A DNA stretch of 64,000 nt from Lysobacterales bacterium (GCA_015655335.1 JAATFF010000081.1:1-64000), one strand, 5' to 3'; positions 1-9,808 are shown, counted from the first letter of the stretch. Notes: generated from the letters alone by a model not told the origin. Numbers and translations: made by a program.

Positions 1-1493
1 AGCGTATAAGGAAACAGCTTTATCAGCGGCACCGAAATGCCATCGTCACCGACGACGCGACAATGCGTGCGATCGAGTTCCCGGGGATCGTCCACACCGC
101 AGCTATGCGCAATGATGCCGACTTCGTGCATGACGTTCTTGGCATAGTGCGCGACACGTTCGCTCTTGTCCGTCACCACCAGCCCGCGCTGCAGGCGCGG
201 GTTCTGCGTGGTAATGCCGGTGGGACAGGTATTGCGATTGCATTGCAGTGACTGGATGCATCCCAACGCCAACATGAAACCGCGTGCAGAATTGACGAAG
301 TCCGCACCCATGGAAAGCGCCCATGCCACGTCATAAGCCGTGATGCGCTTACCTGAGCAAATCACTTTGACGCGGTCGCGCAGTCCCTTGGCGATCAATG
401 TATTGACGAGTGCCGGCAACGCTTCGTGCAACGGCAGGCCAACGCCTTCCATCAACGTCTGAGGCGCCGCGCCCGTGCCGCCTTCGGAACCGTCGACGAT
501 GATGAAATCGGGCGCACTTTCGATACCGCGCTTGGCGACTTCATCGCACAGCTCATCGATCCATTCCAAGCCGCCGAATACAGCCTTGAAGCCGGTAGGT
601 TTACCGGTCAGATCGCGAATGTGCTGGATCGCATCCATCAACTGCGAGACGTTGGCGATATCGAGATGACGGTTTGGGCTTTGCGAATCCTGGCCCACCG
701 GAATGCCGCGGATAGCCGCAATTTCCGGCGTTACTTTCGCCGCCGGCAGCAGGCCGCCCATGCCTGGCTTGGCACCCTGCCCCAGCTTGATGCTGACCAT
801 CTTGACCTGTTTGTGCGCGCAAATCGCCAACAGCTTTTGATCGTCCAGCTTGCCGTCGGGTGTGCGCACGCCGTACTTGGCCGTGCCGATTTCGAACACG
901 ATGTCGCAACCGCCTTCAAGGTGATACGGCGCCAGACCGCCTTCGCCCGTATCCATCCAGATACCAGCCTTGGCCGCACCAAAAGAAAGGGCGCGCACTG
1001 CGGGTGCGGACAGCGCACCGAAACTCATCGCGGAAATATTGAAGAACGCGGCATGGTCATACGGCTCGCGCGCATACGGCCCAAGACGTACTGGCTTGGG
1101 TTTGACGTGATGATCGCCCAGCGACGGGAAAGCCGCATTGACGAAAAACGGCACGCCTTCTCCGCGCAGATCGCGGGTGGAACCGAAAGCATTGGTGTTT
1201 TCCGAATTTTTCGCCGCGCGATAGACCCACATGCGCTGCGCGCGATTGAATGGCAATTCCTCGCGATCGCTCGAATACAGGTACTGGCGGAAGAATTCGC
1301 CCAGATGCAGAAACCAGTAACGGAAATGTCCGATCACCGGGTAATTGCGCAGCACCGAATTGTGCGTCTGGTTGCGGTCGATCACCCAGACCACCAGCAC
1401 CACCAGGATGACAACCACCAGCAACAGCACGAACAGCAGTGCAAAGGTCTCGACCAGCACCACCAGCCAATGCGAAAAACCTGACGATTCCAT
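1..1493 (-). CDS. FMN-binding glutamate synthase family protein, membrane-anchored (3' end outside window)
   Basis: Reading the minus strand from the ATG at 1493 gives about 497 codons with no stop before the window edge, so the C-terminus is missing. A GGAGAG ribosome site sits 5 nt before the ATG. Residues about 8-38 form one long hydrophobic helix. The rest matches the FMN/glutamate-synthase alpha-subunit domain: NISAMSFGALS, IKLGQGAKPGMGG, DGSEGGTGAAP, then a CIQSLQC-NRNTC segment with the C-x5-C-x4-C spacing of the 3Fe-4S cluster. The N-terminal glutamine amidotransferase domain and the GXGXG beta-helix domain of true GltB are absent. This is the stand-alone 'glutamate synthase-related' family, whose substrate is not established. 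The membrane anchor and flavin/Fe-S core suggest a membrane-tethered oxidoreductase. Family assignment is firm; function is open. Confidence 0.9.
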   Translation of the reverse strand, partial: MESSGFSHWLVVLVETFALLFVLLLVVVILVVLVVWVIDRNQTHNSVLRNYPVIGHFRYWFLHLGEFFRQYLYSSDREELPFNRAQRMWVYRAAKNSENTNAFGSTRDLRGEGVPFFVNAAFPSLGDHHVKPKPVRLGPYAREPYDHAAFFNISAMSFGALSAPAVRALSFGAAKAGIWMDTGEGGLAPYHLEGGCDIVFEIGTAKYGVRTPDGKLDDQKLLAICAHKQVKMVSIKLGQGAKPGMGGLLPAAKVTPEIAAIRGIPVGQDSQSPNRHLDIANVSQLMDAIQHIRDLTGKPTGFKAVFGGLEWIDELCDEVAKRGIESAPDFIIVDGSEGGTGAAPQTLMEGVGLPLHEALPALVNTLIAKGLRDRVKVICSGKRITAYDVAWALSMGADFVNSARGFMLALGCIQSLQCNRNTCPTGITTQNPRLQRGLVVTDKSERVAHYAKNVMHEVGIIAHSCGVDDPRELDRTHCRVVGDDGISVPLIKLFPYT

Positions 1494-1579
1494 CGTTGCT
1501 CTCCATTCGGCAACGGTTGTCGCCGTCGTGATCTAGATAGACCACTCGGCACGCGCGTGCCGAGCGTATCTGCAAAATT

Positions 1580-2761
1580 CTACAACTCCGTGCGGATGGC
1601 TTTGGCTGCACGAATGGCCTTGGCTTTGGCCGCATCGATTGTTGTATCGCGCGCCAACGTTACCGCCATACGACGGCGCCCTTTTACCTCCGGCTTGCCG
1701 AACACGCGCAGTTGGGTATCGGGCTCCGCCAGAGCTTCGGCAATGCCGTGATAGCGCGGCCCACGGCCCTCGCCTTCCACCAGCACTGCACAAGAGGCAG
1801 ATGGGCCGTTTTGATGAATAACGGGAATCGGCAATCCCAGGATGGCGCGTGCGTGCAAGGCGAACTCGGATAGCTCCTGGGAGATCAGCGTCACCAGCCC
1901 GGTGTCGTGCGGGCGTGGGCTCACCTCCGAAAAAATGACGTCGTCGCCCTTCACGAAAAATTCGACGCCGAAGACACCCCAGCCACCCAGGGCCGCGGTA
2001 ATCGCTTCAGCCTGTCGCTGCGCCTCGATCCATGCAGCGATACTCATGGGTTGCGGCTGCCAGGATTCACGGTAATCGCCATCTTCCTGGCGATGCCCGA
2101 TTGGCGCGCAGAAGCTGGTACCGCTCTTGTGTCGTACGGTAAGCAGCGTGATTTCGTAATCGAACGGCACAAAACCCTCGACGATCACCCGCCCTTTGCC
2201 CGCGCGGCCACCCGACTGGGCATAGTCCCACGCTTGCTGCACGCTAGATGCATCGCGCACGATGCTTTGACCTTTGCCGGATGAACTCATCACCGGCTTG
2301 ATCACAAAGGGATAGCCGATAGCCAAGACGGCTTCGCGATACTCCGCCTCGCTGTCACAGAAACGATAGGGCGAGGTGGGCAGGCTCAGCTCCTCGGCAG
2401 CGAGCCGCCGGATGCCTTCGCGATTCATTGTGAGCCACGCCGCACGAGCGGTCGGGATGACGTGAAGCCCTTCTTTTTCCAGTTCCAGCAGGGTCGGCGT
2501 ATGGATGGCCTCGATTTCGGGCACCACCAGATCCGGGTTCTCCTGGGCGATCAAAGCGCGTAGTGCGGCCCCGTCGAGCATATCGATGACGTGACTGCGG
2601 TGCGCCACCTGCATGGCCGGCGCGTCCGCGTAACGATCGACCGCGACAACCTCCACGGCATACCGCTGCAATTCGATCGCCACTTCCTTGCCGAGCTCGC
2701 CCGATCCGAGCAAAAGAACCTTCAAGGCATGGTCAGAATAGGGCGTGCCAAACGGCTTCAT
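1580..2761 (-). CDS. purT: formate-dependent phosphoribosylglycinamide formyltransferase (GAR transformylase 2)
   Basis: 393 aa. An ATP-grasp enzyme that forms formyl-GAR from GAR, formate and ATP in purine synthesis, the folate-independent alternative to PurN. The N-terminus has the family nucleotide-binding start ([15 protein letters not shown]). The ATP-grasp core follows ([16 protein letters not shown]) and the C-terminal part has the metal-binding [11 protein letters not shown] chose the ATG at 2761 because GGAG lies 6 nt upstream and the product starts MKPFGTPYS; an in-frame TTG 15 nt upstream is less likely. It ends in TAG. Its neighbour downstream is the glutamate-synthase-like gene on the same strand, 86 bp away. 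Confidence 0.96.
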   Translation of the reverse strand: MKPFGTPYSDHALKVLLLGSGELGKEVAIELQRYAVEVVAVDRYADAPAMQVAHRSHVIDMLDGAALRALIAQENPDLVVPEIEAIHTPTLLELEKEGLHVIPTARAAWLTMNREGIRRLAAEELSLPTSPYRFCDSEAEYREAVLAIGYPFVIKPVMSSSGKGQSIVRDASSVQQAWDYAQSGGRAGKGRVIVEGFVPFDYEITLLTVRHKSGTSFCAPIGHRQEDGDYRESWQPQPMSIAAWIEAQRQAEAITAALGGWGVFGVEFFVKGDDVIFSEVSPRPHDTGLVTLISQELSEFALHARAILGLPIPVIHQNGPSASCAVLVEGEGRGPRYHGIAEALAEPDTQLRVFGKPEVKGRRRMAVTLARDTTIDAAKAKAIRAAKAIRTEL

Positions 2762-2815
2762 GGCAGTCTCCACCAAAACCCTGATTCTACTGCCAGGACG
2801 CTGCCGCGCTGCAGA

Positions 2816-3193
2816 TCAACGACACCGCCGATGCAGCGTCAATCCCAACGCTATCCATCCGATCACAAACGCCAAGCCACCCACGGGCGTAACGATTCCA
2901 GTCCATCGCGGTGCGCCAAGCGCCAACGCATACAAGCTGCCGCTGAAAAGCACAATGCCGATGACGAACGCGACCACCGCGGCACGCAACGTTTTGCCCT
3001 GTCCAACCCCCACTGCGATGGCCAAAGCGAGAGCGTGCCAGAAGTGATATTCCACGGCGGTATGCCAAAGTTCGTAATGCGCCGCATCGAGGACATTCCT
3101 CAAAGCATGCGCCCCAAACGCACCCAGCAATACCGCGCTTGCGCCAGCAAATCCCACCAGCAAACCGTCATAAGTACGGACAAGTTGTCGCAT
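2816..3193 (-). CDS. DUF423 family small membrane protein (YgdD-like)
   Basis: 125 aa with four hydrophobic segments, matching DUF423/YgdD inner-membrane proteins in length and in the signature GAFGAHAL near the N-terminus, followed by a TAVEYHFWHALAL segment. The function of the family is unknown. The start is set at the ATG at 3193 (MRQLVRTYDG); the frame is open 66 nt further up, but that extension is hydrophilic and not family-like. It is divergent from the SCO gene at 3274, so the roughly 80 bp between them must hold both promoters. Confidence 0.85.
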   Translation of the reverse strand: MRQLVRTYDGLLVGFAGASAVLLGAFGAHALRNVLDAAHYELWHTAVEYHFWHALALAIAVGVGQGKTLRAAVVAFVIGIVLFSGSLYALALGAPRWTGIVTPVGGLAFVIGWIALGLTLHRRCR

Positions 3194-3273
3194 GAAAGCT
3201 GTTTCCCGTGATGAAAATGCAGTGAGCAAGCGCACGTGGCGTATGCTGATCGAGTCCACCTTGAGATTTTTGC

Positions 3274-3891
3274 ATGAAGCTGCCGCGCGTTGCCCGCCTG
3301 GTCTGTCTGTCTGTCGTGCTAGCCGCCAACCTGCTGCTGGCTGCTTGCCATCAGGATGAACCGCCGCCCTGGCAGCTCACGAATATTTCCGGACACATGC
3401 CGGATCTGTCTTTCAAGCTCACCGACGACCAGGGGAAAACGGCGACGGCGGCGGATTATCGCGGCAAGGTCGTCCTGCTCTACTTCGGCTATACGCATTG
3501 CCCGGATGTTTGCCCGCTGACGCTGGCGCACCTCCATGTACTGATGCAACGTCTCGGTAAATTGTCCGATGGCGTGCGCATTCTATTTATCAGTGTCGAC
3601 CCGACACGCGATACGCCGGCGGTGCTGCACGACTATGTGACCGCTTTCGACCCGCACACCGTAGGCCTTACCGGTTCGCCTTCCGACATTGAGGCGCTGA
3701 GCAAACGCTATCGCGCGGCGTTTACCCGCGAACCCGGCAAGTCCGACGGCAGCTACGACGTCAGCCACAGCTCGGGCATCTACATCTTCGATGGCAATGG
3801 CAAGGCGCGTCTGCTCGCCACACCCGCCGATCCGCAAGACAAAATGGAGCACGACCTGCATTTGCTTTTGAGCACGGGAGAAAGAACGTGA
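3274..3891 (+). CDS. SCO1/SenC family copper chaperone, lipoprotein
   Basis: 205 aa. A thioredoxin-fold periplasmic protein that delivers copper to, or reduces, the CuA site of cytochrome c oxidase. A lipoprotein signal ends in LLAAC (Cys about 24). The copper-binding CPDVCP motif lies around residues 78-83, after the YFGYTHC strand, and the distal His ligand is in YDVSHSSGIY. The stop overlaps the next gene's GTG by 3 nt, so SCO and PCuAC are translationally coupled. With the CtaG-type protein at 5.1-6.0 kb this makes a copper/oxidase assembly group. Confidence 0.93.
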   Translation: MKLPRVARLVCLSVVLAANLLLAACHQDEPPPWQLTNISGHMPDLSFKLTDDQGKTATAADYRGKVVLLYFGYTHCPDVCPLTLAHLHVLMQRLGKLSDGVRILFISVDPTRDTPAVLHDYVTAFDPHTVGLTGSPSDIEALSKRYRAAFTREPGKSDGSYDVSHSSGIYIFDGNGKARLLATPADPQDKMEHDLHLLLSTGERT

Positions 3892-4343
3892 AATCACGAT
3901 TCCTACTTCTTTTACTCATAGCCGGCTTGTTGCCCATCACCAGTCTGCAGGCTGCACAAGCCGATCACGTAACAGCTAGCCACGCGTGGATCCGCCTATT
4001 GCCCGGGAACCTACCGGCGAGCGGCTATGTAACCCTGCGCAATGGTGGCGCCACCGCCGCAACACTGGTCGCGGCACACACTGACACGTATGCGTCGGCG
4101 ATGATTCACCAGAGCGTGCAGGAAGTCGATGGCACAAGTCGCATGACGATGGTCGAGCATCTGACGATCCCCGCCCATGGTGAAGTTTCATTGGCACCAG
4201 CGAGCTACCACCTCATGCTTCAACAAGCAGCCCGTGCGTTGAAGGCTGGCGACAATGTCGACATAACGCTGGATTTTTCCGACGGCAGCCAGTTGCACAC
4301 ACGTTTCCTGCTGCGCCCAGCCAACGCTGTTGACATAAACTGA
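3888..4343 (+). CDS. PCu(A)C family periplasmic copper chaperone
   Basis: 151 aa, GTG start overlapping the SCO stop (GTGA), with a GGGAG ribosome site. It has a cleavable signal peptide of about 22 residues (ending LQA-AQA). The body is the DUF461/PCuAC cupredoxin-like fold. Copper ligands of the H(M)-x10-M-x21-H-x-M pattern are recognisable as AMIHQSV, a Met pair in SRMTMVEHL, and YHLML. PCuAC hands Cu(I) to SCO or directly to the oxidase CuA centre, which fits the overlap with the SCO gene. Confidence 0.9.
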   Translation: MKSRFLLLLLIAGLLPITSLQAAQADHVTASHAWIRLLPGNLPASGYVTLRNGGATAATLVAAHTDTYASAMIHQSVQEVDGTSRMTMVEHLTIPAHGEVSLAPASYHLMLQQAARALKAGDNVDITLDFSDGSQLHTRFLLRPANAVDIN

Positions 4344-4368
4344 GTTATCGCCCACTGAGCCGCAGTCA

Positions 4369-5139
4369 ATGCGCGTATTTGCCGTTTCCGATTTACACCT
4401 GGACTATGCGTCTAACCGCGAGTGGCTGGAGCATCTTTCCTTGCGGGAATACAAAGAGGATGTCCTGATACTCGCTGGCGATGTTTCGGACAAAATTCAC
4501 GTTATTTCCGAAGGTTTCAAGCTGTTGGCAGACCGTTTCGCCGCCGTTCTCTACGTGCCGGGCAACCATGATTTATGGGTTTCCCGCGATGGCATGCGTG
4601 ATTCATTCGAGAAATTCGAAATGCTGCGCGAAACCGCCATGCGGTACGGCGTTCGCATGACTCCGTTTCGTCACGACGACCTCGCCATCGTGCCACTGCT
4701 GGGTTGGTATGACTATTCGTTCGGCGCGCCCGATGACTTCCTCAAAGGCGCCTGGGTCGACTACCGCGCATGTCGTTGGCCCGATGGTTACGACGACGCA
4801 GGCATCACGCGTTATTTCACCGAACGCAATCCCGTAGCGTCATCGCCGGAACTGGAGGGGGCAAGCAAAATCATTACTTTCTCGCACTTTTTGCCACGCA
4901 TCGATCTCATGCCCGATCGTATCCCAAGCCGCCACCGCAAGATTTACCCCGTGCTGGGCACGACGATTCTGGAAACACAGTTACGGCAACTCGGCTCGAG
5001 TATGCACGTGTATGGGCATAGTCATGTCAATCGGCACGTCATAGTCGATGGTGTCACTTACATCAACAATGCCTTCGGCTATCCAGCGGAAGCGCACTTT
5101 GCGGGCCGTCGCCTTCTTCATATCCACACGACGCCTTAG
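4369..5139 (+). CDS. calcineurin-like metallophosphoesterase
   Basis: 256 aa. All metal-binding motifs of the family are present in order: DLHLD (residues 8-12), GDVSD (about 37), GNHD (about 66), the His in FSHFLPR, and GHSH near residue 217. It is cytoplasmic, with no signal peptide. The substrate cannot be deduced. It lies 25 bp after the PCuAC gene on the same strand and may be cotranscribed, but it has no known link to copper handling. It ends in TAG. Confidence 0.85.
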   Translation: MRVFAVSDLHLDYASNREWLEHLSLREYKEDVLILAGDVSDKIHVISEGFKLLADRFAAVLYVPGNHDLWVSRDGMRDSFEKFEMLRETAMRYGVRMTPFRHDDLAIVPLLGWYDYSFGAPDDFLKGAWVDYRACRWPDGYDDAGITRYFTERNPVASSPELEGASKIITFSHFLPRIDLMPDRIPSRHRKIYPVLGTTILETQLRQLGSSMHVYGHSHVNRHVIVDGVTYINNAFGYPAEAHFAGRRLLHIHTTP

Positions 5140-5145
5140 AAACGC

Positions 5146-6021
5146 CTAACCGGCGCCTCTCAGAGACGCTGCGTCGGCGAGCGAACGTGCCGTACGCGCC
5201 TGCCGCCGTATGCGCCCAGTGCGCGACAGTCGCAGCCATTGCCTCATCGCCAACAAGCCGCCAATGGTCTCGATGGTCGCGGCCGGCACCCAAATGATGA
5301 TGCCGCCGATCAACTGCCCCGTGAACACGTTGAAGTTGAAGGCACGGCCGCAAATTTCAAAGATCGGATACAGGTCGGCCTTGGAGAAGGTGATGATGGC
5401 GCCGGCGAGTATCTGCGGTGCCATGGTGAATCCCGGCGATAACACGCGCACACCGGGAATCATGCGTCCCGGTGGACGCGGCCGATGATCGAGCACCAGC
5501 CACCAATAAACGAAACCGCTGACTATCATCGACCAGTTCATGAAGCGGTAGACGCGCCAGTCGAGCATCGCCATGGTCTGCATCGACGGCACCAGCCAAA
5601 TCAAGATAAAGACCACAAACAGGATCGTGGCGATCGCTGGATTGAGCAATACCGCACTCACCAAGCGCCACGGCCACGTGCGTAGCGCAGGCCGCAGAAT
5701 ATGAATACGCCAGCGCAGAGGTATGCCCGCACGCAACACCGAGCCGGGATAGGACGCCATGATGACCAGCGGCGCAATGTGATGCAGCAGTAACTGCTGG
5801 ATCCGATGCATGAAGAATTCATGCTCGGCGTAGAAATCAAAATAAGTCTGTAACGTCACGTAGACGATCGCCATCCCCGCCCAGAACGCCAACCGACGCC
5901 CGGTGCTGACCTCAAGCTTTTGGCAGCCACGCCAATAGAGCACGCAGGCTCCCAGGAATGTCACGAGGAATACCCATGAGAATTCCCAGGGAACGATCCA
6001 TTTCAGCAAGACGGCGATCAT
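5146..6021 (-). CDS. caa3-type cytochrome c oxidase assembly protein (CtaG/Caa3_CtaG family)
   Basis: 291 aa integral membrane protein with about seven hydrophobic helices. The family marks are visible: YAEHEFFMHRIQQLLLHHIAP with clustered His residues in helix 3, and the polar loop DHRPRPPGRMIPG. Bacillus CtaG is needed to assemble caa3 oxidase and is thought to help load copper. The ATG at 6021 (MIAVLLKWIV) is preferred; GTG at 6039 would add six residues. It is convergent with the phosphoesterase, with 6 bp between stops. Its presence with SCO and PCuAC supports a local oxidase-maturation role. Confidence 0.87.
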   Translation of the reverse strand: MIAVLLKWIVPWEFSWVFLVTFLGACVLYWRGCQKLEVSTGRRLAFWAGMAIVYVTLQTYFDFYAEHEFFMHRIQQLLLHHIAPLVIMASYPGSVLRAGIPLRWRIHILRPALRTWPWRLVSAVLLNPAIATILFVVFILIWLVPSMQTMAMLDWRVYRFMNWSMIVSGFVYWWLVLDHRPRPPGRMIPGVRVLSPGFTMAPQILAGAIITFSKADLYPIFEICGRAFNFNVFTGQLIGGIIIWVPAATIETIGGLLAMRQWLRLSRTGRIRRQARTARSLADAASLRGAG

Positions 6022-6115
6022 CGACCCAGTCCACACCACGATTCGGCGGCAACGATCCAGCTTAAATCACGGCGTAACTCAACCAGCGGCATAGTGTTGC
6101 GGCATATTGCCACCG

Positions 6116-8035
6116 TCACGCGCGCTGGCGTCTGTTGCGCCGTGTGCGACGCCAACCGTACAGCAAGCCAAATACCGTGATCAGAATCGGCAAAAGCACG
6201 ATATTGATCACTTTGAGCCGCGTACCCAAGGCATCGATTTCGGCGTTGAACTGATGTTGCACATCGCGCAGCTCTTTGCTGATTTCCAGTTCGCGCTGCA
6301 GGAATTGCTCGATCTCGTGCTTCTGCTCGGTGCTGGTGGACGCATCGCGCGCGCCCTTTGCCGGCTGCAGTTCGTCGAGCCGTTGTTTGGTGTCGGCCAA
6401 CTCGCTTTCCAGCTCCTGCTTCTTTTGCAGAAACTTTCGATCGGCGATACGTTGCAGCGCCAGCACACGGGTGAAAGGACGCTGGGAGCTGTAGCGGCTG
6501 CGAATGGAAAGCAGCGCCGAGGTACCGCTGAGGTTGTCGACCAGATTCGTGATGAAGTCGCCATTGTTCGCAAATGCGCTGAGCATCGGCTGCGCGAGAA
6601 ACGTCTGCGTTTCCACCCAGAGGCGATCGGTCAACAGATCCGTGTCGGCGACCAGGATTATCTCGGCGTTGGGCGGCGATGAAGCCAGATGGTCCGGTCG
6701 CTTAGCCAGCTCAGGAAATGCGCTGACAAAGGGACCTCGCAAGCGCGCAGCGATCACGTAGTTCTGGTTTTGAGGCTGGTAGCTCTGCAGCAGGTTGGCC
6801 GGGTTGCTGCTCGCGTCGATCACTCGCTGCGTCGGAACTACTTCGGCATCCGCACTGCTTTGCATCAGCGGCACCAATCGCGTGCTCACATTCGGCAAAA
6901 GATCGAAATGACCAGCCGTAGAAACATTGACGCGCTGCAGGCTGGCCGTCACGACGTCATCGCGGTTGAGCTCCTGCGCACCCAAACCGAGCATCGCCGG
7001 ATGCGCGAGATTGGCGCCGGCAAGCTCAATCTGCAGGGCGCGTGCACGATCTAATACAACCTGGTCAGGGCTGTACGCCACACCCCAATCAGCAAACAAG
7101 CGCGGCAGGTTGGAACTATGGTTGTTCGTGGCGGAGGTCGCATCTTCTACCAGTGGCGCGGGATCGGACTCCGCAAAAGGGTCGACGAAAACCGCTAAAT
7201 GCCCGCCGCCAAGCACGTACTGATCCAGCGCGTATTGTGCGTCGATCGAAAGATTCTTAGGGTGAATCAGCAACAGAACCTGGATGTTCTTGTCGATGTG
7301 CTTGAGCTTGTCCTGATCCAGCATTTCCACATCGAACAACTGCTGCAGTTGACGCATGACCGTCCATGGCTGCGTACCCTGCGCAGGGTCGCCCATGACA
7401 GGCAAGTAGGTGATCACGCCGATGCGCGGTTTCTCGGGCTCGCTCAGCTGATAGAGCAACTTGGCGATGTCGTATTCCAAGAAGGTTTCGCGCAGCTGGT
7501 TAAAAAACGAAATGGCCAGCGTGCGGTCGACGAACTTTCCATGGGTATCGCTTGGCGTATCGGCTGCCATATCCGAAGCGGCGTCTGCACTCGACGGGCG
7601 CGTCGTACCGACGAGACCAAAGAAGATGCGCTCGCCATTGCTGCCGCCGCTCACCGGCGTCAGGCCGTTGCCTTCGGCGCTCGCCTCCTCATCGGAATAC
7701 GGCACCGGATCCACAACCTGCAAGTGGATGCGCCCATGCGAGCGTGCCACCATCTCTTGCAGCATCTCGTTGACGCGCTGTTCGTAACTGCGCAACTGTG
7801 GCAAGTCGCGCGTCGCGTGCTGCGAAAAATACAGGGTAAGCCAGAGCGGTCGATGCGCGTTGTCGATGATCTGCCGGGTTCCCGGCGACAGGGTGTAGAG
7901 GCCGTCCGTGGTGAGATCGAATCGCTCCGGCGCCAACCAGCGGCTGGTAACCAGCGTGACGGCACAGTACGACACGATCAGTACGAGCAACCCGCTGAAC
8001 AGAATGGTACGTCGGCGGAAGAACTGGCGCGGCAT
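6116..8035 (-). CDS. GldG-family ABC transporter auxiliary protein
   Basis: 639 aa. An N-terminal membrane helix (residues about 11-32) precedes a large extracytoplasmic domain of the Gldg/ABC-type uncharacterised transport family (LYTLSPGTRQIID, then YVLGGGHLAVFVDPF). After it come a coiled-coil stretch (about residues 540-600) and a C-terminal helix followed by a basic tail. It is the last gene of a three-gene operon with the ABC-2 permease (3 nt gap) and ATPase. Homologues pair with GldA/GldF-like subunits, in Flavobacteria for gliding; in proteobacteria the cargo is unknown. Confidence 0.85.
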   Translation of the reverse strand: MPRQFFRRRTILFSGLLVLIVSYCAVTLVTSRWLAPERFDLTTDGLYTLSPGTRQIIDNAHRPLWLTLYFSQHATRDLPQLRSYEQRVNEMLQEMVARSHGRIHLQVVDPVPYSDEEASAEGNGLTPVSGGSNGERIFFGLVGTTRPSSADAASDMAADTPSDTHGKFVDRTLAISFFNQLRETFLEYDIAKLLYQLSEPEKPRIGVITYLPVMGDPAQGTQPWTVMRQLQQLFDVEMLDQDKLKHIDKNIQVLLLIHPKNLSIDAQYALDQYVLGGGHLAVFVDPFAESDPAPLVEDATSATNNHSSNLPRLFADWGVAYSPDQVVLDRARALQIELAGANLAHPAMLGLGAQELNRDDVVTASLQRVNVSTAGHFDLLPNVSTRLVPLMQSSADAEVVPTQRVIDASSNPANLLQSYQPQNQNYVIAARLRGPFVSAFPELAKRPDHLASSPPNAEIILVADTDLLTDRLWVETQTFLAQPMLSAFANNGDFITNLVDNLSGTSALLSIRSRYSSQRPFTRVLALQRIADRKFLQKKQELESELADTKQRLDELQPAKGARDASTSTEQKHEIEQFLQRELEISKELRDVQHQFNAEIDALGTRLKVINIVLLPILITVFGLLYGWRRTRRNRRQRA

Positions 8036-8038
8036 CGT

Positions 8039-8773
8039 TCAGTGGCTCCGCTTCAGATCGAGCACCATCACACCGGCAGTCAACCACGCCGCAATGGTGA
8101 ACACGAAATACAACAGATCGCGCACATCCAATACACCGCGTGCAATCGCCTCGTAATGCCGCAGCATGGACAAATGCGCTACACCGTTTACCAGTCTGCG
8201 CGGCAATGCGCCTTGGAAGAAATCCAATACTTGCGACTGACCGGCGAGAATCAGCAGCACGCAAACCACCGCGGTAAGAATGAATGCCACCACCTGACTG
8301 CTGGTAAGCGTAGACAGGCATGCTCCGATGGCGAGAAAAGCACCCGCCATCAGCCAGCTACCGATGTAACCGGCGACGATGATGCCGTTGTCCGGCGAGC
8401 CGAGGTAGTTGACGGTGATCCAGATCGGAAAGGTGAGCAGCAACGCCAGCCCGACGAACAGCCACGCCGCAAGAAATTTACCGAGCATGGCCTGCCACAA
8501 CGTCACGGGTAGCGTAAGCAACAATTCCAGCGTTCCCGATTTGGCCTCTTCGGCCCACATGCGCATCGACACGGCGGGCACGAGGATCAGATAGAGCCAA
8601 GGATGCATCACGAAGAACGGTTGAAGGTCGGCGATGCCGCGATCGTAGAAATCGCCGGCATAGAAAGTCAGGATGCCGGACAGCACCAGAAAGATCACTA
8701 GAAACACGTAGGCGACCGGTGTCACGAAATAACTGCGCAGCTCGCGGCGCATCACGGCTATCGCGGAGATCAT
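8039..8773 (-). CDS. ABC-2 type permease (GldF-like)
   Basis: 244 aa with six hydrophobic helices. It opens with MRRELRSYFVTPVAYVF, the typical start of GldF/NosY-like permeases, and keeps the conserved polar turn MRMWAEEAKSGTLELLLTLP between helices 2 and 3. Its ATG overlaps the stop of the ATPase gene by 4 nt (ATGA), so the two are translationally coupled. It forms the membrane channel of the three-gene ABC system. Confidence 0.9.
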   Translation of the reverse strand: MISAIAVMRRELRSYFVTPVAYVFLVIFLVLSGILTFYAGDFYDRGIADLQPFFVMHPWLYLILVPAVSMRMWAEEAKSGTLELLLTLPVTLWQAMLGKFLAAWLFVGLALLLTFPIWITVNYLGSPDNGIIVAGYIGSWLMAGAFLAIGACLSTLTSSQVVAFILTAVVCVLLILAGQSQVLDFFQGALPRRLVNGVAHLSMLRHYEAIARGVLDVRDLLYFVFTIAAWLTAGVMVLDLKRSH

Positions 8774-9708
8774 GACTGTTCCCTCGTTTCCGCACCAAGG
8801 GTGATCTGCCGGAACACTTCATCCAGCCGCCCGCGCTCGAGCTGGATTTCGGATACCTCCAAACCTTGTTGGCGCAACAACGTTTCCACCGGCTCCAGAA
8901 TCCGCTCGCCGGGTTTGGGGAACACCGTGACACGCCCATCCAGGGGGTCCACTTCGATGCCGGCAACTTGGGGCAATCGTCCGAGCATTTCCTGCGAAAG
9001 TCCGCTTCCGGCTGCGCTGAAGGACACCGCGCCGTGATAGCGCGAGCGCGCCTCCAACTCCGCCGGCGTGGCGTCTGCCTGCACCTTTCCGGCAGCAATA
9101 ATCACCACGCGATTGCACAACGCATGCACCTCTTCGAGCAAATGCGTCGAAATCAGGATAGTGCGCTCGCGCGCCATGACATCGATCAACTGGCGCACCG
9201 TATGCTTCTGATTGGGATCCAAGCCGTCGGTGGGCTCATCGAGCATCAGCACCGGCGGGTCGTGCAGAATGGCTTGAGCAAGGCCGACACGTCGACGCAG
9301 ACCCTTGGATAAGGTATCCACGCTTACGTTCAATGCATCTTCCAGTTGCAAGCTGCTGACCACCTCATCAAAACGACGGCGCCCGACATCGGAACGCAAT
9401 CCGCGCACCCGCATGATGAATACCAGAAATTCGCGCACCGTCATCTCGCCATAGCTGGGGGCGCCCTCCGGCAGGTAGCCGAGTGCGCGCTTGGCCTTCA
9501 TCGGTTCCTTTTGCACATCGTGGCCGCATACGCGTGCGGTACCCGCCGTGGGTGCCAGGAAGCCGGCGATCACGCGCATCGCCGTAGTCTTGCCCGCACC
9601 ATTAGGGCCCAGCAGCCCGAGTACCTGGCCTGGCTCGGCGTAGATGCTGAGTGCATTCACGGCGGTCAAATGGCCGTAGCGCTTGGTGAGCTTGTCGGTC
9701 TCGATCAT
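8770..9708 (-). CDS. ABC transporter ATP-binding protein (GldA-like)
   Basis: 312 aa. The ABC ATPase domain covers residues about 1-220: Walker A GPNGAGKTT, Q-loop, an LSKGLRRRVGLAQA signature, Walker B VLMLDEPTDGLDP, and H-loop STHLLEE. About 90 more residues form the C-terminal domain common in ABC-2 exporters of this type. The start is the ATG at 9708 (MIETDKLTKRYG); the frame is open 51 nt upstream, but those residues are not ABC-like. It is the first gene of the ATPase-permease-GldG operon. Confidence 0.93.
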   Translation of the reverse strand: MIETDKLTKRYGHLTAVNALSIYAEPGQVLGLLGPNGAGKTTAMRVIAGFLAPTAGTARVCGHDVQKEPMKAKRALGYLPEGAPSYGEMTVREFLVFIMRVRGLRSDVGRRRFDEVVSSLQLEDALNVSVDTLSKGLRRRVGLAQAILHDPPVLMLDEPTDGLDPNQKHTVRQLIDVMARERTILISTHLLEEVHALCNRVVIIAAGKVQADATPAELEARSRYHGAVSFSAAGSGLSQEMLGRLPQVAGIEVDPLDGRVTVFPKPGERILEPVETLLRQQGLEVSEIQLERGRLDEVFRQITLGAETREQS

Positions 9709-9808
9709 GTCCGGTCGCGGAAAGTCTGCATGCGCGTCGCTGCACGGTTCACTTTGCAATGTACCGCAAGCTCATCACAAAGTTCGCCCATCAACATGAG
9801 TGGCACGC

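Noticed and set aside
426-1484. A 352-codon plus-strand open frame
   Set aside because: It mirrors the glutamate-synthase-like gene on the other strand, whose motifs and ribosome site are clear; the product is His/Arg/Gln-rich with no domain.
7199-8512. A 437-codon plus-strand open frame
   Set aside because: Antisense to the GldG and permease genes, which have clear membrane and family features.
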